Shown here in pieces: positions 10,999 through 18,790 of a stretch of DNA of 64,000 bases. Origin of the DNA: an uncultured SAR86 cluster bacterium (lineage in GTDB: Bacteria > Pseudomonadota > Gammaproteobacteria > Magnimaribacterales > D2472). Position numbers and translations under genes: made by a program. Numbering within the stretch: position 1 is the stretch's first letter; each line of letters begins with the position of its first letter. The stretch covers positions 1-64,000 of the forward strand of contig CACOEZ010000005.1 of the NCBI GenBank assembly GCA_902626385.1. The letters run 5' to 3'. The notes below the pieces were generated by a model that had not been told where the DNA came from, did not search any database, and saw nothing but the letters and a program-made list of their open reading frames with translations.

Positions 10999-12750
10999 TT
11001 ACGGTTTTCTTATTTCATCTATCATCTGATAGATTTCGCTAGGTGGTCTACTATAAAAATTTGAAACAATTAATGCAACTATAAAATTCATTATCATTCC
11101 GAGAAAGCCTATTCCTTCAGGAGAGATTCCAAAAATCCAAAATTCAGAATTATTAAAAGATGGATTTAGGAACTTAAAGTAAATTATGTAAGATGAAGTA
11201 GTTAATAAACCTGTTATCATTCCTGCAATTGCTCCTTCCTTATTTAGTCTTTTATAAAAAATGCCCAAAAATAAAGCTGGAAAAATTGTAGATGCTGCTA
11301 AGCCAAATGCAAAAGCCACTACTTGTGCTACAAATCCTGGTGGATAAATCCCAAATAATCCTGCTATAAATATAGCTACAGCAGCGGCACATCTTGCAAA
11401 AATAAGTTCTTGCTTTTCAGTGATTTTGGGCATAAGCATCTTCTTCATTAAGTCATGTGAAATTGATGCTGAGATTACTAACAAAAGACCAGCTGCAGTG
11501 GATAATGCTGCGGCAAGAGCTCCAGCAGCAACTAAGGCAATTACCCAGTTAGGTAGTTGTGCAATTTCTGGATTCGCAAGAACCATAATGTCATTATCAA
11601 TGTAGACTTCATTTTTATTGCTTTGATTTGGTTCATTCTCAACCACTCTCTGACCATGCTTTCCTAATTGATCTGTATATATGGGTTTTACGCCCTCCAA
11701 TGCATTTCCAGATGAATAATTTATTATTCCATCGTCGTTTTTATCCTTCCATGCTATTAATCCAATACTTTCCCAGTTCTTAAACCAATTAGGTGCTGAT
11801 TGATATTCCACTTTTTGAACTGAATCAATAAAGTTAATTTTTGCAAAAGCTGCGACTGCGGGAGCAGTCGTATATAAAAGAGCTATAAAAACTAGAGCAT
11901 AGCCTGCGGACTTCCTAGCATCACTAACTTTTGGAACAGTAAAAAATCTTACAATCACATGCGGTAGTCCGGCAGTACCAAACATTAAGGCTGCAGTTAT
12001 AAAAAAAACATCTATGTTGCTTTTTGTATTTTCAGTATAAGCATTAAAGCCAAGTTCTAATGATAGCTGATCTAGTTTGTCTAAAAGGTAAACTGATGAT
12101 CCAGCAATTTTGTCTCCAAACCCAAGTTGAGGTATTGGATTATTTGTAATTAACAAAGAAATAAAAATAGCAGGAACTAGATAAGCAAATATGAGAACAC
12201 AATATTGAGCAACTTGAGTGTATGTAATTCCTTTCATGCCGCCCAACACGGCATAGAAAAAAACAATTAACATGCCAATTATTACTCCAGTGTTAATGTC
12301 TACTTCAAGAAATCTTGAAAAAACAATTCCAACTCCTCTCATTTGACCAGCAACATATGTAAAAGAAATAAATATCAAACATATTATTGCTACAAGTCTT
12401 GCTGCCTTTGAGTAATACCTGGTTCCAATAAAATCAGGAACTGTATATTGGCCAAATTTACGTAAATATGGCGCCAATAAAAGTGCTAGCAAAACATAAC
12501 CACCAGTCCAACCCATTAAATAAACAGAGCCGTCTTTTCCAAGAAAAGCAATTAAGCCCGCCATTGATATAAACGAAGCTGCTGACATCCAATCTGCAGC
12601 GGTAGCCATTCCATTTGCAATTGGGCTAACTCCTTTACCTGCAATATAAAAATCATTGGTTGATCTTGCTCTAGACCAGATAGCTATTCCTATGTAAAGA
12701 GCAAATGAAATACCAACAAATAAATAAGTTAAGGTCTGAAGCTCCATCAA
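10999..12750 (-). CDS. Sodium:solute symporter, large subunit of the VC_2705-type two-gene family
   Basis: A 583-residue inner-membrane protein of the SSS family, related to the acetate permease ActP. Motifs include DFYIAGKGVSPIANGMATAADWMSAASF near residues 33-60 and TYTQVAQYCVLI near 176-188, with about 13 hydrophobic helices. Between helices at about residues 305-390 there is a long polar insert containing DKNDDGIINYSS (336-347), which looks like an EF-hand calcium loop. The subfamily always pairs with a DUF4212 small subunit, which is the next gene upstream and overlaps by four bases. Likely solutes are short organic acids; this is inference from relatives, though acs elsewhere in the window fits acetate use. 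Confidence 0.9.
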   Translation of the reverse strand: MMELQTLTYLFVGISFALYIGIAIWSRARSTNDFYIAGKGVSPIANGMATAADWMSAASFISMAGLIAFLGKDGSVYLMGWTGGYVLLALLLAPYLRKFGQYTVPDFIGTRYYSKAARLVAIICLIFISFTYVAGQMRGVGIVFSRFLEVDINTGVIIGMLIVFFYAVLGGMKGITYTQVAQYCVLIFAYLVPAIFISLLITNNPIPQLGFGDKIAGSSVYLLDKLDQLSLELGFNAYTENTKSNIDVFFITAALMFGTAGLPHVIVRFFTVPKVSDARKSAGYALVFIALLYTTAPAVAAFAKINFIDSVQKVEYQSAPNWFKNWESIGLIAWKDKNDDGIINYSSGNALEGVKPIYTDQLGKHGQRVVENEPNQSNKNEVYIDNDIMVLANPEIAQLPNWVIALVAAGALAAALSTAAGLLLVISASISHDLMKKMLMPKITEKQELIFARCAAAVAIFIAGLFGIYPPGFVAQVVAFAFGLAASTIFPALFLGIFYKRLNKEGAIAGMITGLLTTSSYIIYFKFLNPSFNNSEFWIFGISPEGIGFLGMIMNFIVALIVSNFYSRPPSEIYQMIDEIRKP

Positions 12751-13016
12751 TCTTTTTCTTTAATTTCAGATTTTTCTGAACTGTTAAAATATTTTTTGTC
12801 CAGTTTATTTAAAAGATAAACATACGTAAAAATTATTATTACAAAAAAATAGATACTGCCCTGTTGTGAAAACCAAAAACCTAATTTGAATCCACCAATT
12901 TTCAAGTTATCTAATTCGTCAGACCAAATTATTCCAAAACCATAAGAAACAATGAACCATACAAAAAGAAGTGAGGTAACAATAATTAAATTGGATTTCC
13001 AATATGATGATTTCAT
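12747..13016 (-). CDS. DUF4212 sodium:solute symporter small subunit
   Basis: An 89-residue protein with two membrane helices (about residues 9-30 and 46-68) and the WFIVSYGFGIIW and GFWFSQQGSIYFFVIIIFTY segments typical of the DUF4212 / putative symporter small-subunit family. It overlaps the large subunit by four bases (ATGA), so the two are co-translated. It is the first gene of the transcript. Confidence 0.9.
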   Translation of the reverse strand: MKSSYWKSNLIIVTSLLFVWFIVSYGFGIIWSDELDNLKIGGFKLGFWFSQQGSIYFFVIIIFTYVYLLNKLDKKYFNSSEKSEIKEKD

Positions 13017-13075
13017 TTATTAATTATAAAACTAATCAGGATGAAAATTTATTCCATCCTGATCATAAAAATGAT

Positions 13076-14272
13076 TTATTTTTTATACTTTGCTGCTTCT
13101 TCTGAGCCGTCAGTAGCAGTACCTTTGGTATATGAATGTGCTCCCATGCCTGCTAAATCACCATTTTGAACAATTAGGTATGGCTCTCTAATAGGCTTAC
13201 CTTCAAAGAAGCATTCTAAAATTTCTCTAACCCCAGCAGCATATCTTGCTTGAGCAGATAATGAAGTTCCTGATGTATGCGGAGTCATTCCATGATTGGG
13301 CATTGATCTCCAAACATGATCATTAGGAGCTGGTTGTGGAAACCATACGTCGCCGGCATAACCACTTAGCTGACCAGATTCTAACGCCCTTGCAATAGCA
13401 TCTTTGTCACAAATTTTACCCCTTGCAGTATTTACTATGTAAGCTCCTCGCTTCATCTTACTAATTAATTCATCATTGAATAAATGTTCAGTTTTTGGAT
13501 GCAGAGGACAGCTAATATTCACAACATCACATACTGAAACAAGGGACTCTACTGAATCATGATAAGTAAGGTTTAATTCCGCTTCGACTTCGTCTGGTAA
13601 TTTATGAATATCAAAGTAATGCAAATGCACATCGAAAGGTTTCATTTTTCTAAGCATATCAATGCCTATCCTGCCAGCTGCAACTGTTCCGACGTGCATA
13701 CCCTCTACATCGTATGAGCGTTGAACAGCATCAGCAATATTCCATCCACCTTCTTTAACAATTCTGTGTTGATTATGATAGTCCCTCACCATAGAAAGAA
13801 TCATCATGACAATATGTTCAGCAACTGATCTCGAATTACAATATGTAACTTCTACAACATCAACATTATTGTCCATTGCTGCTTGCAAATCTACGTGATC
13901 AGAACCAATACCAGCAGTAATGGCCATCTTCAAATTAGGAGCAGATTCCATCTTGTCTCTAGTTAAATAGTAAGGCCAGAAAGGTTGAGATATAACAATG
14001 TCTGCATCAACTAGTTCTTTGTCAGCTGTACAACCTTCTCCGTCTTTATCTGAAGTTACAACCAAAGTATGACCAGCATCTTCTAAAAACTTTCTTAGAC
14101 CTAGCTCACCTGATACGCAACCTAAAAGTTCACCGGGATTGAAATCCACAGAACTAGGAGATGGTAAAGTCATTCCATCAGGATACTTATCAAGCTTAGG
14201 TAAATCATCTCTAGCATAACTCTCTGGCATCCCAGAAATAGGATCATCGTATAAAACACATAATATTTTCAT
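13076..14272 (-). CDS. fdh: NAD-dependent formate dehydrogenase
   Basis: Oxidises formate to CO2 with reduction of NAD, in the cytoplasm, without metals. The frame extends 21 codons further upstream, but ATG 14272 is preceded by GGGGAG and gives a 398-residue protein that starts like the family (MKILCVLYDDP). With this start the catalytic residues fall on the same numbers as in the Pseudomonas sp. 101 enzyme: Asn146, Arg284, Asp308, Gln313 and His332. The Rossmann loop is AGRIG at 199-203, the variant specific to formate dehydrogenases within the D-2-hydroxyacid dehydrogenase family. It is a single-gene unit with no formate transporter or C1 gene beside it. Confidence 0.96.
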   Translation of the reverse strand: MKILCVLYDDPISGMPESYARDDLPKLDKYPDGMTLPSPSSVDFNPGELLGCVSGELGLRKFLEDAGHTLVVTSDKDGEGCTADKELVDADIVISQPFWPYYLTRDKMESAPNLKMAITAGIGSDHVDLQAAMDNNVDVVEVTYCNSRSVAEHIVMMILSMVRDYHNQHRIVKEGGWNIADAVQRSYDVEGMHVGTVAAGRIGIDMLRKMKPFDVHLHYFDIHKLPDEVEAELNLTYHDSVESLVSVCDVVNISCPLHPKTEHLFNDELISKMKRGAYIVNTARGKICDKDAIARALESGQLSGYAGDVWFPQPAPNDHVWRSMPNHGMTPHTSGTSLSAQARYAAGVREILECFFEGKPIREPYLIVQNGDLAGMGAHSYTKGTATDGSEEAAKYKK

Positions 14273-14417
14273 ATAGTTACTCCCCAAATAATTTGTGAAT
14301 ACTAATGTTAAAACAAAAAAAATTAAACACAACAACTAAATATACTAATAGCAATAATAGTTAAAATATAAAATATACTCAAAAAAAAACTTATATAAGT
14401 GAAAATACAAGATATTA

Positions 14418-15022
14418 TGAGTACAAATTGGAAAAAAAATAGTAAAAAAGAAAAAAATGGGTACAAAAGATTGCAAATTTAAAATTAATTGTTTAACATT
14501 GTGAGTACATTATGAGTACAAAAAACGAAAAATACTTAGTACTTAGGGGTAAAAATAAAGATATTTACTTCATTCAAAAAAGACTTTCTAAAGAGCAATC
14601 GAAGATAATTGGTAAAAATTTTATAAAGAAATCTCTTGAAACTACTAATCTAACCGAAGCAATAATAAAAAGAGACAAAATTCTGTCTGATTTAAATAAA
14701 ATTACATTAAATAGTTCAGAAGCAGAAAGTGTTCAGGATGAAAAGGAGAAAGTCTTTGAAAATCCAATTAAAGAAGATTTTAATCTAAATAGTGAAGAAA
14801 TTGCTAAAAGAGAGCACATATCTGAGCATATTGATATAGAATTGGATGAAAGTATAGATGAAAAAGATAATATGATTAAAGTGAATGTACCCATGAGTAC
14901 AGATCGTAACATTTCAAGTTATGAGTACAAAGAAGACGAACGATATACTATTTTTTCTTTAAAATTGCCAAAATTCCCTGAAAAAGACGATATTGTTATA
15001 AAAATTGATAAAATTGTACCCA
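14418..15022. repeat. Cluster of eight TGRGTACA half-sites
   Basis: The 8-mer TGRGTACA occurs eight times in about 600 bases. On the plus strand it is at 14418-14425, 14458-14465, 14502-14509, 14513-14520, 14894-14901 and 14922-14929. On the minus strand it is at 14886-14893 and 15015-15022. Two copies meet head to head at 14886-14901 as the near-palindrome TGTACCCATGAGTACA. Copies 14502 and 14513 are 11 bases apart, one helical turn. Copies within the gene lie in different reading frames, so they are not a protein repeat. With base composition like this window, a rough estimate is well under one copy by chance. Confidence 0.75.
14471..14499 (+). promoter_or_regulatory. Candidate promoter of the tail-anchored protein gene
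   Basis: TTGCAA (14471-14476) and TAACAT (14494-14499) are 17 bases apart. Initiation would fall near 14506, giving an almost leaderless message for the ATG at 14512, which has no Shine-Dalgarno. TGRGTACA copies flank it just upstream of -35 and across the start site, where a bound protein could repress. Confidence 0.35.
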
Positions 15023-15066
15023 TAGTTATTGTAATTTTTACATTATTTATTGCCTTTATTGCTTAA
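14512..15066 (+). CDS. Tail-anchored protein with an integrase arm-like N-terminus
   Basis: I do not recognise this 184-residue protein as a named family. Residues 8-65 (YLVLRGKNKDIYFIQKRLS, then KSLETTNLTEAIIKRDKIL) resemble the short N-terminal arm/SAM-like segment of phage-type tyrosine recombinases: a beta-strand pair, then a pattern of the form SL.T.....A...R. No catalytic recombinase domain follows. Residues 66-160 are an acidic, Glu/Asp/Ser-rich linker, and residues 166-184 form one strongly hydrophobic helix that ends the protein, so it is probably anchored by its C-terminus with the head in the cytoplasm. It could be a recombinase relic that kept DNA binding, or an unrelated tethered regulator. 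The surrounding TGRGTACA repeats make self-binding worth testing. Confidence 0.6.
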   Translation: MSTKNEKYLVLRGKNKDIYFIQKRLSKEQSKIIGKNFIKKSLETTNLTEAIIKRDKILSDLNKITLNSSEAESVQDEKEKVFENPIKEDFNLNSEEIAKREHISEHIDIELDESIDEKDNMIKVNVPMSTDRNISSYEYKEDERYTIFSLKLPKFPEKDDIVIKIDKIVPIVIVIFTLFIAFIA

Positions 15067-15195
15067 TTTCTTTATTTACTTACACAAAAAAAATTAATTC
15101 AGGTTCATTTTTGACTTATATTTATAATCTTTTTTTTATAAAAATTTATCTATTGATGTAATTAGTAATATTTAAATTTTTAATTTAGTTAATTA

Positions 15196-15945
15196 CTAGA
15201 GTGACTTTAAAATCATCTCACTCCAAATTTTATCTACAAGAGTATTTATATTTGTCCATATTTCTATTTGATCCATTACATCTTTTGAATTTTGAATACC
15301 ATAGCTATTTGTAAGAATATTTATTTCTGCATTATTAAGTGAGTACTCTTGGATTACTCGGGTTAAATCACAAAAAATATTATTTAAAGATGCATACTCA
15401 TAATCAATGAAATAAATTTCTTTGTTGTGAATAATGTTATCTCTGTTTAGATCATTATGTGAAAAACAGATTTTAGATTTGTATTTCTTTGCTCTAGTAA
15501 TTAATTTATGTAGTCTTTGAAATTCTTTATCTAACTTTTTACCTAAAATACTTTTGTACTTTTCTATTTGTTCATCAAAACAACTAAAATCTTTCTCTAC
15601 TTTTACGCCATGTATTTTTTTAATCTGATTGCCAAGCATTGAAATAAATTTCTTATTTTTTTTATATGAGAGAGGTTCAACATATTCATAAATTAGAATA
15701 CCTAATTCTTGGTTGTGTGTAATAACCTTTGGAAAAATTTTATTCTGAATTAACTGTTCAAGTACATTAATTTCTAAATAAGAATTGATGTTAATTTTTA
15801 GGTAATTTTTTTTGAAAATTTTTAAAACAATTTTTTTATCATTCTGTTTGGCTAGGTACGTATTTGAGGTTTCACCATTTCTTAAAATAAATAAATCTTC
15901 AACATAAACTTTATGTTTTTTAAGCTCCTTTAAAATTTTATCCAT
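15196..15945 (-). CDS. Choline/aminoglycoside-kinase-fold kinase, probable thiamine kinase
   Basis: A 249-residue protein-kinase-like small-molecule kinase. The ATP lobe has LKIFKKN (Lys near 42). The catalytic loop is FSHNDLNRDNI at about 161-171, matching HxDxxxxN, and the metal aspartate is in YFIDYEYA. It is the third gene behind a TPP riboswitch and overlaps the PnuT-like permease gene by eight bases. That context points to phosphorylation of imported thiamin or a thiamin precursor, as ThiK does. The family assignment is secure; the substrate is inference. Antibiotic resistance is unlikely given the operon. Confidence 0.8.
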   Translation of the reverse strand: MDKILKELKKHKVYVEDLFILRNGETSNTYLAKQNDKKIVLKIFKKNYLKININSYLEINVLEQLIQNKIFPKVITHNQELGILIYEYVEPLSYKKNKKFISMLGNQIKKIHGVKVEKDFSCFDEQIEKYKSILGKKLDKEFQRLHKLITRAKKYKSKICFSHNDLNRDNIIHNKEIYFIDYEYASLNNIFCDLTRVIQEYSLNNAEINILTNSYGIQNSKDVMDQIEIWTNINTLVDKIWSEMILKSL

Positions 15946-16510
15946 TTGATTCTAGTAATTTTTTTCTCCAAGATTTATATCCAAAAATTATTATTATTAA
16001 ATATATTAAGAATAGAAAAGCAGTTAAATAAAGTTCTCTAGAAATAAATAAATAAATTGAGATCGAATCTATGACAAACCAATAAATCCAATTCTCTATT
16101 ATTTTTTTTGCAACCATGTATGTAGTTATTATTGCTCCCCATGTTGTAAATGCATCCAAAAAGGGTAATGCTGCTTTAGTATATTTTTCTAATAAAATTC
16201 CAGATATTACCGCCAAAATTATTGCTGAAAAAAGAGAATATAAATGATAAATTTTTTTCCATCTTCTAATCCTAAGTGTTGAATTTTTATTTATAAGATT
16301 GTTCCACTGCAACCATCCGTAAATTGCCATTACTACATAAAATATTTGTAAGAATGATTCCATTATCAAGCCAGCTTGATACAAAATATATATATAAAGC
16401 AAAGAGCTAAATATAGCCGCATACCAGCACTTTACATCTTCTTTTCCTGCTAAAATCAGATACAATATTGCAGAAATGACTGCTACACTTTCTAGAATAA
16501 ATAGAGTCAT
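15938..16510 (-). CDS. pnuT: PnuC-family vitamin transporter, probable thiamin permease PnuT
   Basis: A 190-residue inner-membrane protein with about seven helices and the PnuC-family YGWLQWNN segment near residue 64. PnuC relatives carry nicotinamide riboside (PnuC), riboflavin (PnuX) or thiamin (PnuT). Placement behind a TPP riboswitch and between a TonB-dependent receptor and a kinase supports PnuT. PnuT acts by facilitated diffusion and depends on trapping by phosphorylation, which the next gene could provide. It starts six bases after the receptor stop. Confidence 0.85.
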   Translation of the reverse strand: MTLFILESVAVISAILYLILAGKEDVKCWYAAIFSSLLYIYILYQAGLIMESFLQIFYVVMAIYGWLQWNNLINKNSTLRIRRWKKIYHLYSLFSAIILAVISGILLEKYTKAALPFLDAFTTWGAIITTYMVAKKIIENWIYWFVIDSISIYLFISRELYLTAFLFLIYLIIIIFGYKSWRKKLLESNG

Positions 16511-16516
16511 GTAATT

Positions 16517-18613
16517 TTAAAAATCATATCTTAAAGAGATGCCAATATTTTTTGGATCACCTTGTCTTCTATACAAAGTATCAACGAAATTTGGAGCCTC
16601 ATTTCCGAAGAAAAAACCTCTAGTAGAGTAATATTCATCAAATAGATTTCTTACCCATATATCTGTTGAAAAATTTGATTTTGTATAGCCTAATGAAAGG
16701 TTTACAAGCTTATAACTTTTAGATTTATTATTATGTGAATCAGAGTAAAAAAAGCTACTCTTCCCATTAATATCCATCTTTAAATAAAAATTATTCTTAA
16801 ATAATAGGTTTGCGCCTAATGAAAAGTTTCTTTCTGGTGCATGAGCTTGTGCTCTATTTTCTAGGTCACTTCTAGATTCCCAATTTTTTATTTTTGTTTT
16901 AAGCAGGCCGAAATTAGCATACAGATTTAGATTATCTCTAACAAAATAATTTGAGCTAATTTCTAATCCATAATTTTCACCCTCTGCTGCATTTTGGGTC
17001 AAATATGAAAAAGTATTTGGGTCAGTTGGATCTACTTGCCTTGAAATTAAAACTTGCTGATCTTCTCTTTTTGAAAAGAAAAAAACTGCTGAATAATTCA
17101 GGATTGAGTTATTGTTATTTGAGCTTAATCCGATTTCGTAGTTAGTCAAAAATTCTGGATCATATATTAAAGAGTCTTTTATTGAATTATCAGTTGCATC
17201 TAAACCAAGATTAAACCCACCTTGTTTATATCCTCGTGCAATTGAAAAATAAATATTTGAATTATCATTATTTTTAATCAGAGAAATTTTTCCTCCATTC
17301 ATGTTGTCAGATGGATTGAATGATTCTTGATTTGAATCATTATATTTTGAGTCCCAATTTTCCCATCTTAATCCAAAAGCTAACTTATAATTTTCTGAAA
17401 GGAAGTAATCAATGTTTCCGAACAATGATAAATTTTCAGCTTCATAATTTCTTGAAACTACTGATTCACTTTCATAAGGGCCGTATGGATCAGATGGATC
17501 ACCATAAATTCCATCATCTCTTGTTACATTTGTTTCTTCTAATTCACTAAAATCAAAACCAAAAACCCACTCAAACGGATTTTTTTGTGAAAAATCTGTA
17601 TTTTTGGACAGAAAACGTATTTCTTGGCTAAAAGTATCCCTTTTTCTGAGTGTTTCAGAAAAATAATCGTAAATATATGGAAAATGTGACTCGGAATTAC
17701 CCCAATCAGCATCGTAACTAAAATTTACATCTGTATTGGTCACACTTGTAAAACTTTGTAGATCAAAATTGTTAAAGTTTTTTGTAATTTTTATTCCATA
17801 AGAGTCTGTTTCTTGCGAATCCATTCCTGGACGATCTGATAAAGTGTTTAAACTGCCATCTATTGTCCATATGTCTGCTGGATCATCCATATCAACTTTT
17901 GAAATAAGAAAATTAATTTCTGTAGTCTCATTAAGATCCCAATTTAATTTATATCGCAATGTCAGCTCGTCTTTTTTAGAAGTGTCTGACTTGTTTAAAA
18001 AAATATTTTTTCTAAAGCCATCTGCATAATCTGTTCTTAATACGAGACGATATTTAAGTTTTTCATTTTTCATAGGGCCGCCAAAAGCGATACCTAAATT
18101 TTGGGTTCCATAATCTCCAAGAGTAATTTCAGAAGTTCCCTCAAATTGATTTGTTGGATCTTTTGTTTTTATATAAATTAATCCTGCTAAGGCATTTGCT
18201 CCTGTTCTCGATCCTTGTGGCCCACGAAAAACTTCAACCTGATCCACATCAAATAAAGTTGCAATTCCACCTTGTCCAGAATAATCAATATCATCTATCA
18301 AAAATCCTACTGAAGAATTTGGCGTGCCTTGATATCCAGATCTTTCCCCTATTCCTCTAATTTGAAAATACCTAGCTCTAGAATCTGAGGCGGCATAATT
18401 TAAATTCGGAACAAGGTAAGAAAGTTGTTGAAAATGTTTTATGGCTTGTGATTTTATTTTTTCTGATTGAATAATAGAAATACTAGAATCTTCATCACTA
18501 ATAGATTTTTCTCTATATTCGCCCTTAACAATTATCTCTTCAATATCATTAGATAAAACTGATAAAGAAAAAATTAAAGGTAATAAAAATAAAATTCTTT
18601 TTCTGATATACAT
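16517..18613 (-). CDS. TonB-dependent outer-membrane receptor, probable thiamin uptake
   Basis: A 698-residue outer-membrane receptor. The ATG at 18613 is chosen over an upstream start because GGAGG precedes it at 18622-18626 and the signal peptide MYIRKRILFLLPLIFSLSVLS then begins the protein. The plug domain follows at about residues 45-160 (VDQVEVFRGPQGSRTGANALAG), then a 22-strand barrel ending in the aromatic C-terminal residues YDF. It is the first gene under a TPP riboswitch, so the substrate is inferred to be thiamin or a thiamin-related compound. Energy would come from TonB-ExbBD, which is not in this window. Confidence 0.93.
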   Translation of the reverse strand: MYIRKRILFLLPLIFSLSVLSNDIEEIIVKGEYREKSISDEDSSISIIQSEKIKSQAIKHFQQLSYLVPNLNYAASDSRARYFQIRGIGERSGYQGTPNSSVGFLIDDIDYSGQGGIATLFDVDQVEVFRGPQGSRTGANALAGLIYIKTKDPTNQFEGTSEITLGDYGTQNLGIAFGGPMKNEKLKYRLVLRTDYADGFRKNIFLNKSDTSKKDELTLRYKLNWDLNETTEINFLISKVDMDDPADIWTIDGSLNTLSDRPGMDSQETDSYGIKITKNFNNFDLQSFTSVTNTDVNFSYDADWGNSESHFPYIYDYFSETLRKRDTFSQEIRFLSKNTDFSQKNPFEWVFGFDFSELEETNVTRDDGIYGDPSDPYGPYESESVVSRNYEAENLSLFGNIDYFLSENYKLAFGLRWENWDSKYNDSNQESFNPSDNMNGGKISLIKNNDNSNIYFSIARGYKQGGFNLGLDATDNSIKDSLIYDPEFLTNYEIGLSSNNNNSILNYSAVFFFSKREDQQVLISRQVDPTDPNTFSYLTQNAAEGENYGLEISSNYFVRDNLNLYANFGLLKTKIKNWESRSDLENRAQAHAPERNFSLGANLLFKNNFYLKMDINGKSSFFYSDSHNNKSKSYKLVNLSLGYTKSNFSTDIWVRNLFDEYYSTRGFFFGNEAPNFVDTLYRRQGDPKNIGISLRYDF

Positions 18614-18697
18614 ATGCAATTCCTCCGCAACTATTGTGTTGATCAGGTTCAAAGAGTTTCTTATGATCTCAGGCAAAATTAGCCACCCCTTTGCATC
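18614..18697 (-). promoter_or_regulatory. TPP riboswitch (THI element)
   Basis: Reading the minus strand, the conserved TPP aptamer blocks appear in order: AAAGGGGTGGC, then CTGAGA (18672-18667), then TTTGAACCTGATC (18653-18641), then TTGCGGAGGA (18630-18621). The closing stem can form from ATGCAA (about 18696-18691) and TTGCAT (18619-18614), so it ends directly beside the start codon with the GGAGG ribosome site inside the fold. That arrangement fits translational repression when TPP is bound. A TATAAT-like -10 lies upstream at 18709-18704; no good -35 was found. Confidence 0.93.
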
Positions 18698-18790
18698 TAT
18701 TTATTATATTAATAAATATTTTATTAATTTGGTAGCAAAGATTTATATTTTAAAATTTAGATTTTTTGAAATTAAATATATAACCCTATA

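Noticed and set aside
14417-14482. A 21-codon ORF (starting MSTNWKKN) overlapping two TGRGTACA copies
   Set aside because: No ribosome site precedes it, it is mostly lysine and asparagine as expected from A-rich DNA, and it is better explained as chance reading of the repeat-bearing upstream region.
15196-15945. Aminoglycoside resistance kinase
   Set aside because: The fold is shared, but the gene sits in a TPP-riboswitch operon with a vitamin permease, so a vitamin kinase is the better reading.
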